This document shows, in pieces, positions 55,175 to 64,000 of a stretch of DNA of 64,000 nt. The stretch is from NCBI GenBank assembly GCA_001899175.1, contig MKVH01000003.1:20690-84689 (forward strand), given 5' to 3'. The stretch's first letter is position 1, and every line of letters begins with the position of its first letter. The position numbers were made by a program, and so were the translations under genes. The notes below the pieces were generated by a model. That model was not told the origin of the DNA. It ran no database searches and saw only the letters and a list, made by a program, of their open reading frames with translations. This DNA is from Candidatus Kapaibacterium thiocyanatum (GTDB lineage: Bacteria; Bacteroidota; Ignavibacteria; Kapaibacteriales; Kapaibacteriaceae).

Positions 55175-57304
55175 ATGAAACGATACCTCATCACCTCGGC
55201 CCTGCCCTATGCCAGCGGCATCACCCATCTGGGTAACGTCGTCGGTTCCACGCTGCCTGCCGATATCTATGCCCGGTACTGCCGCCTGCGCGGACGCGAT
55301 ACGCTCTGCATCTGCGGTTCCGACGAACATGGCGTAGCCATCACCATTGCAGCCGAGAAGGAAGGGTTGACGCCCCAGCAGCTCATCGACAAGTATCACG
55401 AAGCGAACAAGGCCGCGCTCGCGAATGCGGGCATCGCCTTCGACATCTACGACCGTACGTCGAACCCGATCCATCGGGAGACGGCGCGGGAGTTCTTCGC
55501 GCTGTGGCTCGACAAGGGTCTTCTGGTGGAGAAGGACGAGGACCAGTTCTACGACGAACAGGCCTCCATCTTCCTTCCGGACCGCTATGTGGAGGGGATC
55601 TGCCCGAACTGCGGTTACGACCATGCCCGTGGCGATCAATGCGACAATTGCGGTGCCTACTACAATCAGCTCGATCTCAAGAATCCCCGTTCCCTCGTGA
55701 GCGGCAATCCGCCCGTCGTCCGCAAGACGCGTCACTGGTACTTCAAGCTCAACGAATTCCAGCAGTGGTGCGAACAGTACATCGAGGCGCATGCCGGAGT
55801 GTGGAAGGACAACGTCCTGCAGCAGAGTCGCTCATGGCTCAAGCAGGGGCTGGCCGAGCGTGCCGCCACGCGCGACATGCAGTGGGGCATTCCCGTTCCC
55901 GTGAGCGGGGCGGTAGGCAAGGTCATCTACGTATGGTTCGAAGCCGTCCTCGGCTACATCTCCGCGACGAAGCAATGGGCGCTGGATCAGGGTCGTCCCG
56001 ACGACTGGAAACGCTGGTGGTGCGATGCCGACACGACGTATACGGCCTTCCTCGGCAAGGACAACATCGTCTTCCATACGATCATCTTCCCGATCCTGCT
56101 GTCGACCCGTGCGGACGAACGGTACATCCTGCCCGAACAGGTGCCGGCCAACGAGTTCCTGAACCTCGAAGGACAGAAGTTCTCCAAGAGCCGTAACTGG
56201 GCCATCGACCTCGTCCAGTACCAACGGGACTTCCCCGAGCCGCAGCATGTCGACATCCTGCGCTACGTGCTCACGATGAACATGCCGGAGACGAAGGACA
56301 GCGACTTCACCTGGAAGGACTATCAGGCGCGTGCCAACAACGAGCTGGCCTCCATCCTCGGCAACTACGTGAACCGCGTCGTGCAGTTCGCACACAAGAA
56401 TTTCGACGGAGCGGTACCACCGATCCCCGAAGGCGTCGTCTACGGCGAACACGAACATGCGTTGATGAAGGCCATCGACGAAGGGCTGAAGGCCGTGGCC
56501 GCCAACTACGACCAGTTCCGTTTCCGCGATGCGGCGACGGAATCCATGAACATCGCACGTGCCGCCAACAAGTACTTCAACGACAAGGCGCCGTGGAAGA
56601 GCGTCAAGAGCGATGCTGCCGATTGCGCTCTGGCCATGAACGTCTGCCTGCAGGTCGTCCATACCCTCGGCGTCGTCTTCGCCCCCATCCTGCCGGTGAC
56701 GGCTACGACGATACAGCATCTGCTTCGCGTGGGTGCCAACAGTGGCGCTCCCGGGCAGGGAACGGTGGGCACGGACATCTGGATGGCATCGGCGACGCCT
56801 GCGCTCGCGGCCGGACATCGTCTGGCCGAACCGTCCATTCTCTTCACACGTGTCGAGGATGATGTGGTGAAGGTCCAGATCGAACTGCTCGGAGGTACGT
56901 CCGCCGCACAGCCCGCCGAATCCGCTGCGACTTCGGCACTGACTGCATCGGCGACGCCTGCCGTGGCCGATCCATCGATGATCACCATCGACGACTTCAA
57001 GAAGGTGCACCTGCGTACCGGGCGTGTCCTTACCGCCGAACGCATTCCCAAATCCGACAAACTGCTCAAGCTGCAGGTGGACCTCGGAACGGAGCGGCGT
57101 CAGATCCTTGCAGGTATCGCCAAGCATTACGAACCGGAAGCGCTCGTCGGACGCATCATCGTCGTGGTGGCGAATCTCAAGCCAGCCAAACTGATGGGAA
57201 TGGAGTCGCAGGGCATGGTCCTCGCGGCCTCCAATGCCGACGGTACGCTGGCCCTGGTCACACCGTCGAGCGATGCCATCGAAGCCGGGGCCGAAGTCCG
57301 GTAA
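55175..57304 (+). CDS. metG: Methionyl-tRNA synthetase with C-terminal tRNA-binding domain
   Basis: This 709-residue enzyme has the class I HIGH-type motif as HLGN in YASGITHLGNVVGS, a zinc knuckle with Cys143, 146, 156 and 159, and the KMSKS-type loop KFSKS at 335-339. A linker rich in Ala and Ser (about 570-600) joins a C-terminal EMAP/Trbp111-like domain (about 605-709, with VHLRTGRVLTAERIPKSD and GMESQGMVLAA) that aids tRNA binding and dimerisation. A GTAATTTG element lies 8 nt before the ATG. ftsL follows after 13 bp. Confidence 0.95.
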   Translation: MKRYLITSALPYASGITHLGNVVGSTLPADIYARYCRLRGRDTLCICGSDEHGVAITIAAEKEGLTPQQLIDKYHEANKAALANAGIAFDIYDRTSNPIHRETAREFFALWLDKGLLVEKDEDQFYDEQASIFLPDRYVEGICPNCGYDHARGDQCDNCGAYYNQLDLKNPRSLVSGNPPVVRKTRHWYFKLNEFQQWCEQYIEAHAGVWKDNVLQQSRSWLKQGLAERAATRDMQWGIPVPVSGAVGKVIYVWFEAVLGYISATKQWALDQGRPDDWKRWWCDADTTYTAFLGKDNIVFHTIIFPILLSTRADERYILPEQVPANEFLNLEGQKFSKSRNWAIDLVQYQRDFPEPQHVDILRYVLTMNMPETKDSDFTWKDYQARANNELASILGNYVNRVVQFAHKNFDGAVPPIPEGVVYGEHEHALMKAIDEGLKAVAANYDQFRFRDAATESMNIARAANKYFNDKAPWKSVKSDAADCALAMNVCLQVVHTLGVVFAPILPVTATTIQHLLRVGANSGAPGQGTVGTDIWMASATPALAAGHRLAEPSILFTRVEDDVVKVQIELLGGTSAAQPAESAATSALTASATPAVADPSMITIDDFKKVHLRTGRVLTAERIPKSDKLLKLQVDLGTERRQILAGIAKHYEPEALVGRIIVVVANLKPAKLMGMESQGMVLAASNADGTLALVTPSSDAIEAGAEVR

Positions 57305-57317
57305 TACGGGAGAGACG

Positions 57318-57662
57318 ATGGAATCGGAAGAACAACCGGTACAGCCTGCACCGCCGCCGGCTAAGGAATCACCGACCCTCGTCAAACGACGTCGGCTGCT
57401 GAACCGCTGGAGCATCTTCGCGCTCATCTTCGTGAGTGCCGTGGCCACCGTGCTCTACGTGAGCAATGTGATCGCCATCAACAGGCTCCTGAAGGAGACG
57501 GACACGTTGCGCAAGTCGGTGGACTCGATACGTATCGTCAACCATAGTCTGCGGACGGAAGTCTACCGTCTGCAATCCTCCGAACGCATTACCCGCATCG
57601 CCACGGAACGGCTGGGTATGATTCCGCCGCCCAAGGCCCCCACCGTGCTGTCTCCCAGGTGA
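57318..57662 (+). CDS. ftsL: FtsL-like divisome protein
   Basis: This 114-residue protein has a cytoplasmic Pro-rich N terminus with a basic KRRRLLNR anchor, one transmembrane helix at about 31-53, and a periplasmic coiled-coil-like region (LLKETDTLRKSVDSIRIVN) ending in RITRIATERLGMIPP, which is typical of FtsL. It bridges FtsB, FtsW and FtsI at the septum. Identity rests on topology, length and position directly before ftsI, since FtsL sequences diverge quickly. The stop overlaps the ftsI start by GTGA. Confidence 0.75.
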   Translation: MESEEQPVQPAPPPAKESPTLVKRRRLLNRWSIFALIFVSAVATVLYVSNVIAINRLLKETDTLRKSVDSIRIVNHSLRTEVYRLQSSERITRIATERLGMIPPPKAPTVLSPR

Positions 57663-59737
57663 TCATGGACGACAACGCGCAACAACCGCCATACGATCCG
57701 ATACGCTGGAAGGTGGGGCTGCTCATCCTGGGCTTCGCCATCGCCTTCACGGTCGTGGCCGGCCGCCTGTTCTGGGTGCAGGTCATCGACGGCGCCCGCT
57801 ATCGCGAGCTGGCGAAGAAGCAGTACGAGTCGAAGGTCTCGCTGCGTGCCGAACGTGGGCGTATCCTCGACCGGCAGCGGCGGGACGTCGCGACGATGAT
57901 CAAGACGACGTCGTTTGCCGCCGATCCCACCCTGCTCGAACATCCCCAGTTGACGGCCCAGCTCCTTGCCGCCGCAGACGGCAAGCAGGCCGACTGGTAC
58001 ATGGACCGCATACGGTCGACGGAAGGACGTTTCGTCTGGCTGGCACGGGCCGTCAATACGGTTCTCTTTCCCGTACTCGACACGCTTCGCGACAAGGGGC
58101 TCATCCGTGTCCGCGAGCCGAAGCGCCACTTCGTCTATGGGCCGGTGGCGGCTCAGGTGATCGGAACGACGGACGTCGACAACAATGGTCTGACGGGTCT
58201 CGAACTCCAGTACGATTCGTTGTTGCGTGGACAGAGCGGCTTCGTCGTCATGCTTCGGGACGGCCGTGGCCGCCTCAGGCCCGGCATCAATCCCCAGCGC
58301 GAAGCGCCACGTGACGGGTCGGCCCTGCAGCTCACGATCGACATCGACATGCAGCGCGTAGCCGAACAGGAACTCGAGCGCGGTGTGCGCGAAGCCGGAG
58401 CCGCCAGCGGAACCGTCATAGCCATCGAACCGTCGACAGGCGACATCCTGGCCATGGCGTCCTATCCGACCTTCGACCCCAATCATCTGGACAGGGCGTC
58501 GGACGATGCGATCCGCATACGCGCCATCACCGACGTCTACGAACCGGGTTCGACGATGAAGGCCATCACGGCGGCGGCCCTGCTCGAGGAGCGCAAGCTC
58601 GCGCCATCGGACAAGGTCGACGGTCACGGCGGAACGTATCAGATGGCGGACTACGTCATTCGCGACGACCATCCCGTGGGGCAGGTCACCTTCGCCGAAG
58701 CCATGGAGCAGTCGAGCAACATCGTCTTCGCGACGTCGACCCGGCTGCTGAACGATCGCGTCTACTACAAGTACGTGCGTGACTTCGGCTTCGGTATCCC
58801 GACGGGAATCGACCTTCCGGGCGAGGTGCGTGGTCGCCTCAAGCGTCCGAACGAATTCGACGCCTCGACGAAGATGTTCATGGCCTACGGTTACGAGCTC
58901 AACGCCACGGCCCTGCAGATGGTCAATGCCTACGCCACCATCGCCAACAAGGGTGTGATGATGCAGCCCCATATCGTGAAGGCCTTCTGTGCACCCGATG
59001 GTACTCCCGAGCGTGAAATACGCCCGCAGATGGTTCGTCGGGTCGTCGGTGAACAGACGGCCCGGTTGCTGACCGAGATGCTCGTCGGCGTCGTCGAACG
59101 CGGTACGGGCAAGGAGGCCCACATTCCCGGCGTACGTATCGCAGGGAAGACGGGGACGGCCCAGCAGCTCGAGAACGGCACCTATTCGAAGAAGGCCTAT
59201 ACGGCGTCCTTCGTGGGGTTCTTCCCTGCCGACAATCCGCGGGTGGCGATGATCGTGATGCTCGACAGGCCTACGGTGAGCATCTACGGTGGTTCGACGG
59301 CAGCGCCGATCTACCGTCGTATCGTGCAGAAGACCATGACGATGCTGGCCCTCGATCCGCAGACGCGTGATCGTATCGCCGCATCGGCATCCGCCGATAC
59401 CGTCGTCGTACCTGACGTCAGAGGTCTGGACATGCGCACTGCCGATACCGTATTGCAGCGGCTCGGACTGAAGATCGGTACCGCCGATACGAGCACCGGC
59501 ATCGTCCTTCGCCAGATTCCCGAGCGAGGCAAACGCGTCGAACGCGGGAGTGCCGTCACTGTCGAACAGCAGGCTTCCGCACCTGCGGCGATGGTACGTC
59601 CCGACGTCAGGGGCTTCCCTCTGCGTCGTGCGGTCACGGCTCTCCACAGTGCGGGATTCGACGTCCGTATCCGGGGCAGCGGGAAGGTCGTCGAACAGCA
59701 GTGGAACGGCAATACATGTGTCCTTATCGCCCGCTGA
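57659..59737 (+). CDS. ftsI: Septal penicillin-binding transpeptidase with two PASTA domains
   Basis: This 692-residue class B PBP has an N-terminal transmembrane helix (about 20-40), a dimerisation domain opening with RAERGRILDRQ, and a transpeptidase domain with Ser298-Thr-Met-Lys301, Ser352-Ser-Asn354 and Lys497-Thr-Gly-Thr. Two PASTA domains end the protein (VVPDVRGLDMRTADTVLQRL at about 580 and VRPDVRGFPLRRAVTALHS near 645), and may bind peptidoglycan. It makes septal 4-3 cross-links. The GTG at 57659 is favoured by the GTGA overlap with ftsL; an ATG 6 nt later is the alternative. Confidence 0.92.
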   Translation: MIMDDNAQQPPYDPIRWKVGLLILGFAIAFTVVAGRLFWVQVIDGARYRELAKKQYESKVSLRAERGRILDRQRRDVATMIKTTSFAADPTLLEHPQLTAQLLAAADGKQADWYMDRIRSTEGRFVWLARAVNTVLFPVLDTLRDKGLIRVREPKRHFVYGPVAAQVIGTTDVDNNGLTGLELQYDSLLRGQSGFVVMLRDGRGRLRPGINPQREAPRDGSALQLTIDIDMQRVAEQELERGVREAGAASGTVIAIEPSTGDILAMASYPTFDPNHLDRASDDAIRIRAITDVYEPGSTMKAITAAALLEERKLAPSDKVDGHGGTYQMADYVIRDDHPVGQVTFAEAMEQSSNIVFATSTRLLNDRVYYKYVRDFGFGIPTGIDLPGEVRGRLKRPNEFDASTKMFMAYGYELNATALQMVNAYATIANKGVMMQPHIVKAFCAPDGTPEREIRPQMVRRVVGEQTARLLTEMLVGVVERGTGKEAHIPGVRIAGKTGTAQQLENGTYSKKAYTASFVGFFPADNPRVAMIVMLDRPTVSIYGGSTAAPIYRRIVQKTMTMLALDPQTRDRIAASASADTVVVPDVRGLDMRTADTVLQRLGLKIGTADTSTGIVLRQIPERGKRVERGSAVTVEQQASAPAAMVRPDVRGFPLRRAVTALHSAGFDVRIRGSGKVVEQQWNGNTCVLIAR

Positions 59738-59799
59738 ACCGTTCATCAACCGTTGTAACAATCCTCGATTCGATGGATTCTTGACCATCGGAGAGCTCT

Positions 59800-61596
59800 A
59801 TGTTGTCTGTCCTTCTGCGCTTTGTCCTGCCGATCGTCATGATCGTGTTCTTCTCCGTCGCCGCTTCGGCGACGGAAGGGAAGGACCGTGACAGGATACA
59901 GCGGGATACGTCGCTCGACTACGGTGTGGTCACGATCGGGCTGGCCAAACGGGACAGCATTCGTCTCAATGGGTACAGTGGCGGCGGGGAGTTCCGTGTG
60001 ATCCCGGGCGGTCAGCCGGGAATGCCGTTCTTCGTCCAGCAGCCGTATCGCTTTCGTATCGTCAATGGTTCCGTTAACGTGGTCGTCGACTATTGGCCAC
60101 TGTCGGTCGGACGATCGACACGTGTGCTGACGCTTGCACGCGTTCCGGCAATCCTGCCTGTGAACGATACGATATGGATCACGTTGCGGGGTGAAGGTCG
60201 CAGCCTTACGCGCAGCGTGGACATCGATTTCGGTACGTGGATCACGGGAGATACGACATCCAGCTGGCGCTGGATGGAGCCCAGGGAAGGTTGGGGGCCG
60301 GACATCAAATGGAGAATCGAGGAACAGGATCTGGGGCGTGGATTCAGGGTGATGTCGGGCAGCAGCCCTGTCAGGGAGAACGATGCCCTCGGACTGCGTG
60401 TAGGATATTCCCCTCTCGTCGAAGGCGACTACAGCGGACGTGCGCTCATGATACGATCATGGAACACGGCCGTCCTCGATACCTTCATCGTCAACGTGAA
60501 GGGCAGCGCCTTCCGGCAGAAGATCCAGGACGCGACCATGCGGTTCGATTCGGATTCGGTGATGATCGGCAAGGTCATCCTCGACAGCGCCTTCATCAAA
60601 CTGAAGCCGGCACCGACGAGACGTTACGGCTATGCCGTCAACAGTACGGTATCGCCGCCGACGGGTCCCGTCGTCGCGACTCTCGTCGCACCCATCGGCC
60701 TGAGCCTGGATACGACCGTCATCGTCAAGTTCGTCTGCATGCCGACGACGATGGCGAACTTCAACCAGTCCTTCATCCTGCGCAGGAGCAACGAGGAAGG
60801 AATCGTCGTCGATTCCACGATCATCAACGCCACCACCCAGGTCGTTCCGCGTCCGGTCAGCCTTTCACTGCGTCTCGGTCCGGAAACGACGAGCGTACGG
60901 ACGGGGGATACGGTGACGCTGGTCCTGAAGGCGCGGACGAACGATCCTATCGACGAACCCGTGCGCTATTCGTCGATCGCCGCGACGCTCAAGTACAATG
61001 CGACGGTGCTCGTTCCACTGGACGAGACAGGTGAGGGTGGCCGTGTGGCCATCGGCGATACGGCAGGTTATACGTTCAGGAAGAATAACGCAGGCATCAT
61101 CATCGACGGTCCGGAAACCGACGTGATGAAGATCCGGTTCGTCGCCGTTCTTGGTGACGACGATAATACGGCCATCACTCCTGATGATATCGTCATGCAT
61201 CTGGCCGGTACGAACGACGACAGGCGTTTCAGGACCAATCCGGTACATGTCAAGCTTACCGACGTCTGGGACTATCTCTCGGGACGCCGTCTGGTGAATA
61301 CGTTACGGGGAGGACTGCAGATTTCGGTAGAACCGAATCCGGTCGCGGCATCGTCCACGATCACGATTCCGGTTCTGCCCGCCGCTGCCGGATCCCTGCA
61401 GATCGTCACGCCCGTCGGGCAGGTCGTCGCCGATCTGACGGACGACGTACGGGCAGGAATCAGGACGTTTACGGTCATGTCGGGAACCGGTTCACGGCTG
61501 GCCCTCTCTCCGGGAACATACTACGCGCGTCTTCTGGTGCGGGACGACCGCGGAGCTACGGTGTCGAGTGTGGTACGCATGTTCGTGGTGCAGTAA
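59800..61596 (+). CDS. T9SS-secreted protein with Ig-like and cohesin-like segments
   Basis: This 598-residue protein has a signal peptide ending near Ala-Ala-Ser-Ala-Thr. The N-terminal region opens with TSLDYGVVTIG, as in ASPM/choice-of-anchor-type Ig domains, and several similar beta modules follow. Residues about 350-480 (VSLSLRLGPETTSVRTGDTV, AATLKYNATVLVP and IRFVAVLGDD) have a cohesin-like order. Residues about 511-598 are a type A sorting domain beginning VEPNPVAASSTI and ending RMFVVQ. GGAGAG precedes the ATG. It is probably a surface structural protein. Confidence 0.75.
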   Translation: MLSVLLRFVLPIVMIVFFSVAASATEGKDRDRIQRDTSLDYGVVTIGLAKRDSIRLNGYSGGGEFRVIPGGQPGMPFFVQQPYRFRIVNGSVNVVVDYWPLSVGRSTRVLTLARVPAILPVNDTIWITLRGEGRSLTRSVDIDFGTWITGDTTSSWRWMEPREGWGPDIKWRIEEQDLGRGFRVMSGSSPVRENDALGLRVGYSPLVEGDYSGRALMIRSWNTAVLDTFIVNVKGSAFRQKIQDATMRFDSDSVMIGKVILDSAFIKLKPAPTRRYGYAVNSTVSPPTGPVVATLVAPIGLSLDTTVIVKFVCMPTTMANFNQSFILRRSNEEGIVVDSTIINATTQVVPRPVSLSLRLGPETTSVRTGDTVTLVLKARTNDPIDEPVRYSSIAATLKYNATVLVPLDETGEGGRVAIGDTAGYTFRKNNAGIIIDGPETDVMKIRFVAVLGDDDNTAITPDDIVMHLAGTNDDRRFRTNPVHVKLTDVWDYLSGRRLVNTLRGGLQISVEPNPVAASSTITIPVLPAAAGSLQIVTPVGQVVADLTDDVRAGIRTFTVMSGTGSRLALSPGTYYARLLVRDDRGATVSSVVRMFVVQ

Positions 61597-61605
61597 GCTT
61601 CCCCC

Positions 61606-61613
61606 TATTTTTG
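61606..61613 (+). promoter_or_regulatory. Bacteroidetes-type -7 promoter element
   Basis: TATTTTTG is a perfect TAnnTTTG match with 6 nt to the ATG at 61620, as for guaA. It begins only 9 nt after the preceding stop codon. Confidence 0.65.
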
Positions 61614-61619
61614 TAGTGC

Positions 61620-63617
61620 ATGCCCCACAGAACCGTATTGGGAATCGTCGTTTCATATCTGTCGCTCTGTGCGATAGTCCTCATTCTCTGTTCCAGGCAT
61701 GCCCAGGCACAGTCCCCGTGGTCCGTGACAGCATCCGGCGGTATCACACTCATGGGGAGCAGTTCGTCCTTCACGACCATTCCCGGTATTCCCGTCCCTC
61801 CGTCCCGTGAGCCCCTCAGATATTCCGGACAAGGTACGTGGTCCGCACGACCGTCCTTCGCCATCGCAGGAGATATGCGGTTGTTCGGCGACCTGCACGG
61901 AGGACTGCGATTGGGATATGCGGGAAGTACGGCCACGACGGCCGCACCCGAACGTATTCCCATCGCGACGGAGCAAGGCGTCTATCTGGCGACCCTGCAG
62001 CATAAGCTCGTGACGTCCTTCACATGGTTCTCCGCCGAACCCTACGTCAGATACGAACCACTACGATGGCTGGGACTCGAGTTCGCCGTGCCGGTGACGT
62101 TCTTGACGGGCAGCACCTATACGCAGACGCAGCGCTTCAGCGATCCGGACGGCTTGCAGTTCACGGACGGCAGCGTGGAACAGCGTACAGGCGAGGGCGG
62201 CGTTCCCAATGCCCGCACGACCATTCCCATGATTTCATTGGGTGCGGAGGGGATGTTCCCGCTGGTCGCCGACAGCACGCTGCTCATCGTACCGTCCATG
62301 TCCTATGCCTTCGCCCTGTCCGACGTCGTCGACAATACCTCCCTGCGTTTTTCGGGATTGCGTCTCGGCGTGGGTATCCGTTACAGGGCACCTGGGCCGG
62401 TGCCACGGCGTGACACCGTACGGATCACCGACATCGTACGCGATACCACCGTCGTGCTGAGCCGTGACGTCAAGACCATCACCACGCAGTTCGCCGACAG
62501 GACGGTGGAACAGTTCGTCATCGGTGATACGATCCGCACCCTCGTGAAGGAGCAATACCGACGACTCGTACCCAAGCCACCGACGGTTTTGAGGGCTTCC
62601 GTCCAGGTTGCCTTCGTGAGTGCCAAGGGGGTCGTGAGCGATGACGCCCAGGTGCGGACGCATCGCGTGCGACGTACCCGCATCATACCGGTGATTCCGG
62701 CCGTGGCTTTCGACGAGGATTCGGTCACGGTACTTCCGGACAGGTACGTGCGCCTTAACAAACGGTCCGCAGCGAGATGGAAGGAAGAAACCGCCATCCG
62801 TATCGGCAGCGGATCTCACTGGCAGTACCAGGTCCTCAACGTCGTGGGAAGCAGGCTCCTGGCCTCGGGCGGAAGCATGCAGCTGGATGCGTATGACGAC
62901 GGTACGGCGGAAGGACGACGGAACGCCATGCGGCGTTGCGAAACGGTGCGGGACTATCTCACGACGACGTTCGGCATCCCTGCCCGCCGTATCCCCATCT
63001 CCGTGCGCCGCGGCCAGTCCTCCCAGCAACCCTGGGTATTGATGTCGGATACGAGCGAGACATTGTTCAGACCGCTCACGGTCGTCGATACGACGTCGGA
63101 AACGCAGTTGCCGAAGGTCAGGGTCTCGCCCGACGTCGTCAGTGAAGCCGGTGTGGCATCATGGTCCATACGCATGATGCAGCAGCAGGGACGCCAGGTA
63201 CGGGTCTTCGACGGCAAGGGAGACCTGCCCGACAGTATCGACTGGGATATGAATCAGGACCTCGACGCCCGCGTGGCGATGAGGGACATGACGCTGGTGG
63301 AACTGTTCGTGACCGACAAGGAAGGATCGTCCGTACGCAGTGCACCGGGCCGTATCGGTCTCAGGAATGCGTCGGTGACGGACATCTCGCTCGATATCGT
63401 CGAGGAACAGCTCGAAGTCCTCAAGCTCGTCGTGCCACCCTATCTCATGGTACCTGAGACGTCGACGCCGTCCACGACGGCATGGACACGTGTGGAAGAG
63501 TATCCGCCCGGCAGTTCCGAGCAGGCCGACGTGTGGTTCAGGAGCGGTCTTGCCGCAGCCGAGCGCGACTTCTATCGTCATGCGGAAGTGTACGTAAAAG
63601 AAGAACGGCGGCCGTGA
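61620..63617 (+). CDS. Outer-membrane barrel with OmpA-like region
   Basis: This 665-residue protein has a signal peptide ending near His-Ala-Gln-Ala-Gln. Residues 35-260 look like an eight-stranded barrel (GGITLMGSSSSF, GGLRLGYAGST, FTWFSAEPYVRYEPL, LRLGVGIRYRA). A linker around 265-330 is rich in Asp, Thr and Val. Residues about 400-470 resemble an OmpA/MotB peptidoglycan-binding fold (MQLDAYDDGTAEGRRNAMRR, then VRDYLTTTFGIPARRI), but the match is partial. The C-terminal 190 residues are unassigned. It probably links outer membrane and wall. Confidence 0.7.
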   Translation: MPHRTVLGIVVSYLSLCAIVLILCSRHAQAQSPWSVTASGGITLMGSSSSFTTIPGIPVPPSREPLRYSGQGTWSARPSFAIAGDMRLFGDLHGGLRLGYAGSTATTAAPERIPIATEQGVYLATLQHKLVTSFTWFSAEPYVRYEPLRWLGLEFAVPVTFLTGSTYTQTQRFSDPDGLQFTDGSVEQRTGEGGVPNARTTIPMISLGAEGMFPLVADSTLLIVPSMSYAFALSDVVDNTSLRFSGLRLGVGIRYRAPGPVPRRDTVRITDIVRDTTVVLSRDVKTITTQFADRTVEQFVIGDTIRTLVKEQYRRLVPKPPTVLRASVQVAFVSAKGVVSDDAQVRTHRVRRTRIIPVIPAVAFDEDSVTVLPDRYVRLNKRSAARWKEETAIRIGSGSHWQYQVLNVVGSRLLASGGSMQLDAYDDGTAEGRRNAMRRCETVRDYLTTTFGIPARRIPISVRRGQSSQQPWVLMSDTSETLFRPLTVVDTTSETQLPKVRVSPDVVSEAGVASWSIRMMQQQGRQVRVFDGKGDLPDSIDWDMNQDLDARVAMRDMTLVELFVTDKEGSSVRSAPGRIGLRNASVTDISLDIVEEQLEVLKLVVPPYLMVPETSTPSTTAWTRVEEYPPGSSEQADVWFRSGLAAAERDFYRHAEVYVKEERRP

Positions 63618-63637
63618 TACACGGGCCGCCGCTCTTT
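63601..63637 (+). terminator. Hairpin terminator overlapping a stop codon
   Basis: CGGCGGCCGTG at 63606-63616 pairs with CACGGGCCGCCG at 63620-63631 (one bulge), with an AAGA/TCTT outer helix and CTCTTTC after. The stem includes the TGA of the OmpA-like gene. Confidence 0.65.
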
Positions 63638-63690
63638 CACTCTACATACACACACACACGTAGGTAGGGCACTCTTTCCGATTCGCTGTT

Positions 63691-64000
63691 CTATCTGCCG
63701 TCCAGACTTTCCAGAGCGGTGGCGTACTTCTTCGTGCCGATGCCGGAAGCGTTCCCTGTACTGACTGCCTGCTTGAGCAGTCCGGCGGCTTCGGTCATGT
63801 TGCCGCGTTCCTTCGCCAGCAGTCCGAGCTCACCCAGGGCATCCACCTCGTACTGGGGCACCCGGACGCCACGGGCGTGGGTCAGGGCCAGGCGCAGGTA
63901 GCGCTCGCTCTCGTCGTAGTTCTTCATCCTGCTGCTGAGATGGCGTCCGATCTCGAGGGCGATCTGTGCGCCCTGTACGTCGTTGTCCGCGGAGATGGCG
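63691..64000 (-). CDS. TPR-repeat protein, C-terminal part (cut by window edge)
   Basis: The minus-strand frame is open from 63691 to the window end, giving the last 102 residues of a longer protein. They contain TPR-type helices: VQGAQIALEIGRHLSSRMKN, YDESERYLRLALTHARG and ERGNMTEAAGLLKQAVSTG. An internal Met at 63927 is not taken as the start because the protein-like sequence continues upstream of it. Function and full domain content lie outside the window. Confidence 0.7.
   Translation of the reverse strand, partial: AISADNDVQGAQIALEIGRHLSSRMKNYDESERYLRLALTHARGVRVPQYEVDALGELGLLAKERGNMTEAAGLLKQAVSTGNASGIGTKKYATALESLDGR

Noticed and set aside
63648-63659. Short (AC)6 microsatellite
   Set aside because: It is too short to be notable and lies between convergent genes, with no sign of phase-variable reading.
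1-64000. tRNA, rRNA, IS element or transposase genes
   Set aside because: Reading through, I found no cloverleaf with a TTCGA arm, no rRNA segment and no transposase or integrase protein.

Overview
The window is GC-rich bacterial chromosome from the Bacteroidota/Chlorobi side of the FCB group. A Kapabacteria- or Ignavibacteria-like lineage fits best, but this is inferred from gene content and not from a marker phylogeny. Three observations support it. At least six secreted proteins end in type A C-terminal sorting domains of the type IX secretion system (T9SS). Eight perfect copies of the Bacteroidetes-type -7 promoter element TAnnTTTG lie just upstream of genes. Many genes overlap by GTGA or ATGA.

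Layout. 1-3900: a degenerate 33-bp tandem repeat, two lipoproteins (one an L,D-transpeptidase), a glutamine cyclotransferase and a PPP phosphatase. 3900-8000: a 1072-aa secreted protein of unknown function and a small T9SS cargo protein. 8067-9491: a beta-CASP metallo-beta-lactamase nuclease. 9612-10320: a decayed type I-E-like CRISPR array with a 61-nt period and no cas genes. 10572-17838: a split IcmF-type acyl-CoA mutase, with the B12-binding plus G-domain protein and the mutase protein separated by copZ, copA and a DUF4397 lipoprotein. 17996-25807: a cell-wall hydrolase, a PLP-dependent dehydratase, a TPR protein, gatB, ilvE and a fused branched-chain 2-oxoacid dehydrogenase E1. 26001-41141: a TPR membrane protein followed by a block of T9SS surface proteins, including a 2331-aa Pmp-like beta-helix protein and proteins with dockerin-like and cohesin-like segments. 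41168-47991: envelope glycosyltransferases (GT2, GT9, GT2, GT4) with two outer-membrane proteins and a 58-aa membrane protein. 48031-48664: AT-rich, foreign-looking frames. 48749-52521: mutY, an MFS transporter and guaA. 52547-54325: an AT-rich 592-aa gene directly after guaA. 54583-63617: a DJ-1 family protein, metG, ftsL, a PASTA-bearing ftsI, a T9SS cargo and an OmpA-like barrel. The window ends inside a TPR gene on the minus strand.

How the genes may work together. IlvE, the E1 enzyme and the split mutase could convert valine to 2-oxoisovalerate, then isobutyryl-CoA, then n-butyryl-CoA. The glycosyltransferases, outer-membrane proteins and T9SS cargo all serve the cell surface. FtsL, FtsI and the L,D-transpeptidase act on division and peptidoglycan. 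I see no tRNA or rRNA gene, no transposase, no integrase and no T9SS machinery gene.

The strongest leads for something unusual are the split mutase with its mixed Tyr/Gln substrate-site signature, promoters placed so close to start codons that leaderless mRNAs are expected, possible cohesin/dockerin pairing among T9SS cargo, a perfect 14-bp hairpin inside a signal-peptide coding region, and the AT-rich gene after guaA whose C terminus carries an R-X4-H motif compatible with a HEPN ribonuclease.
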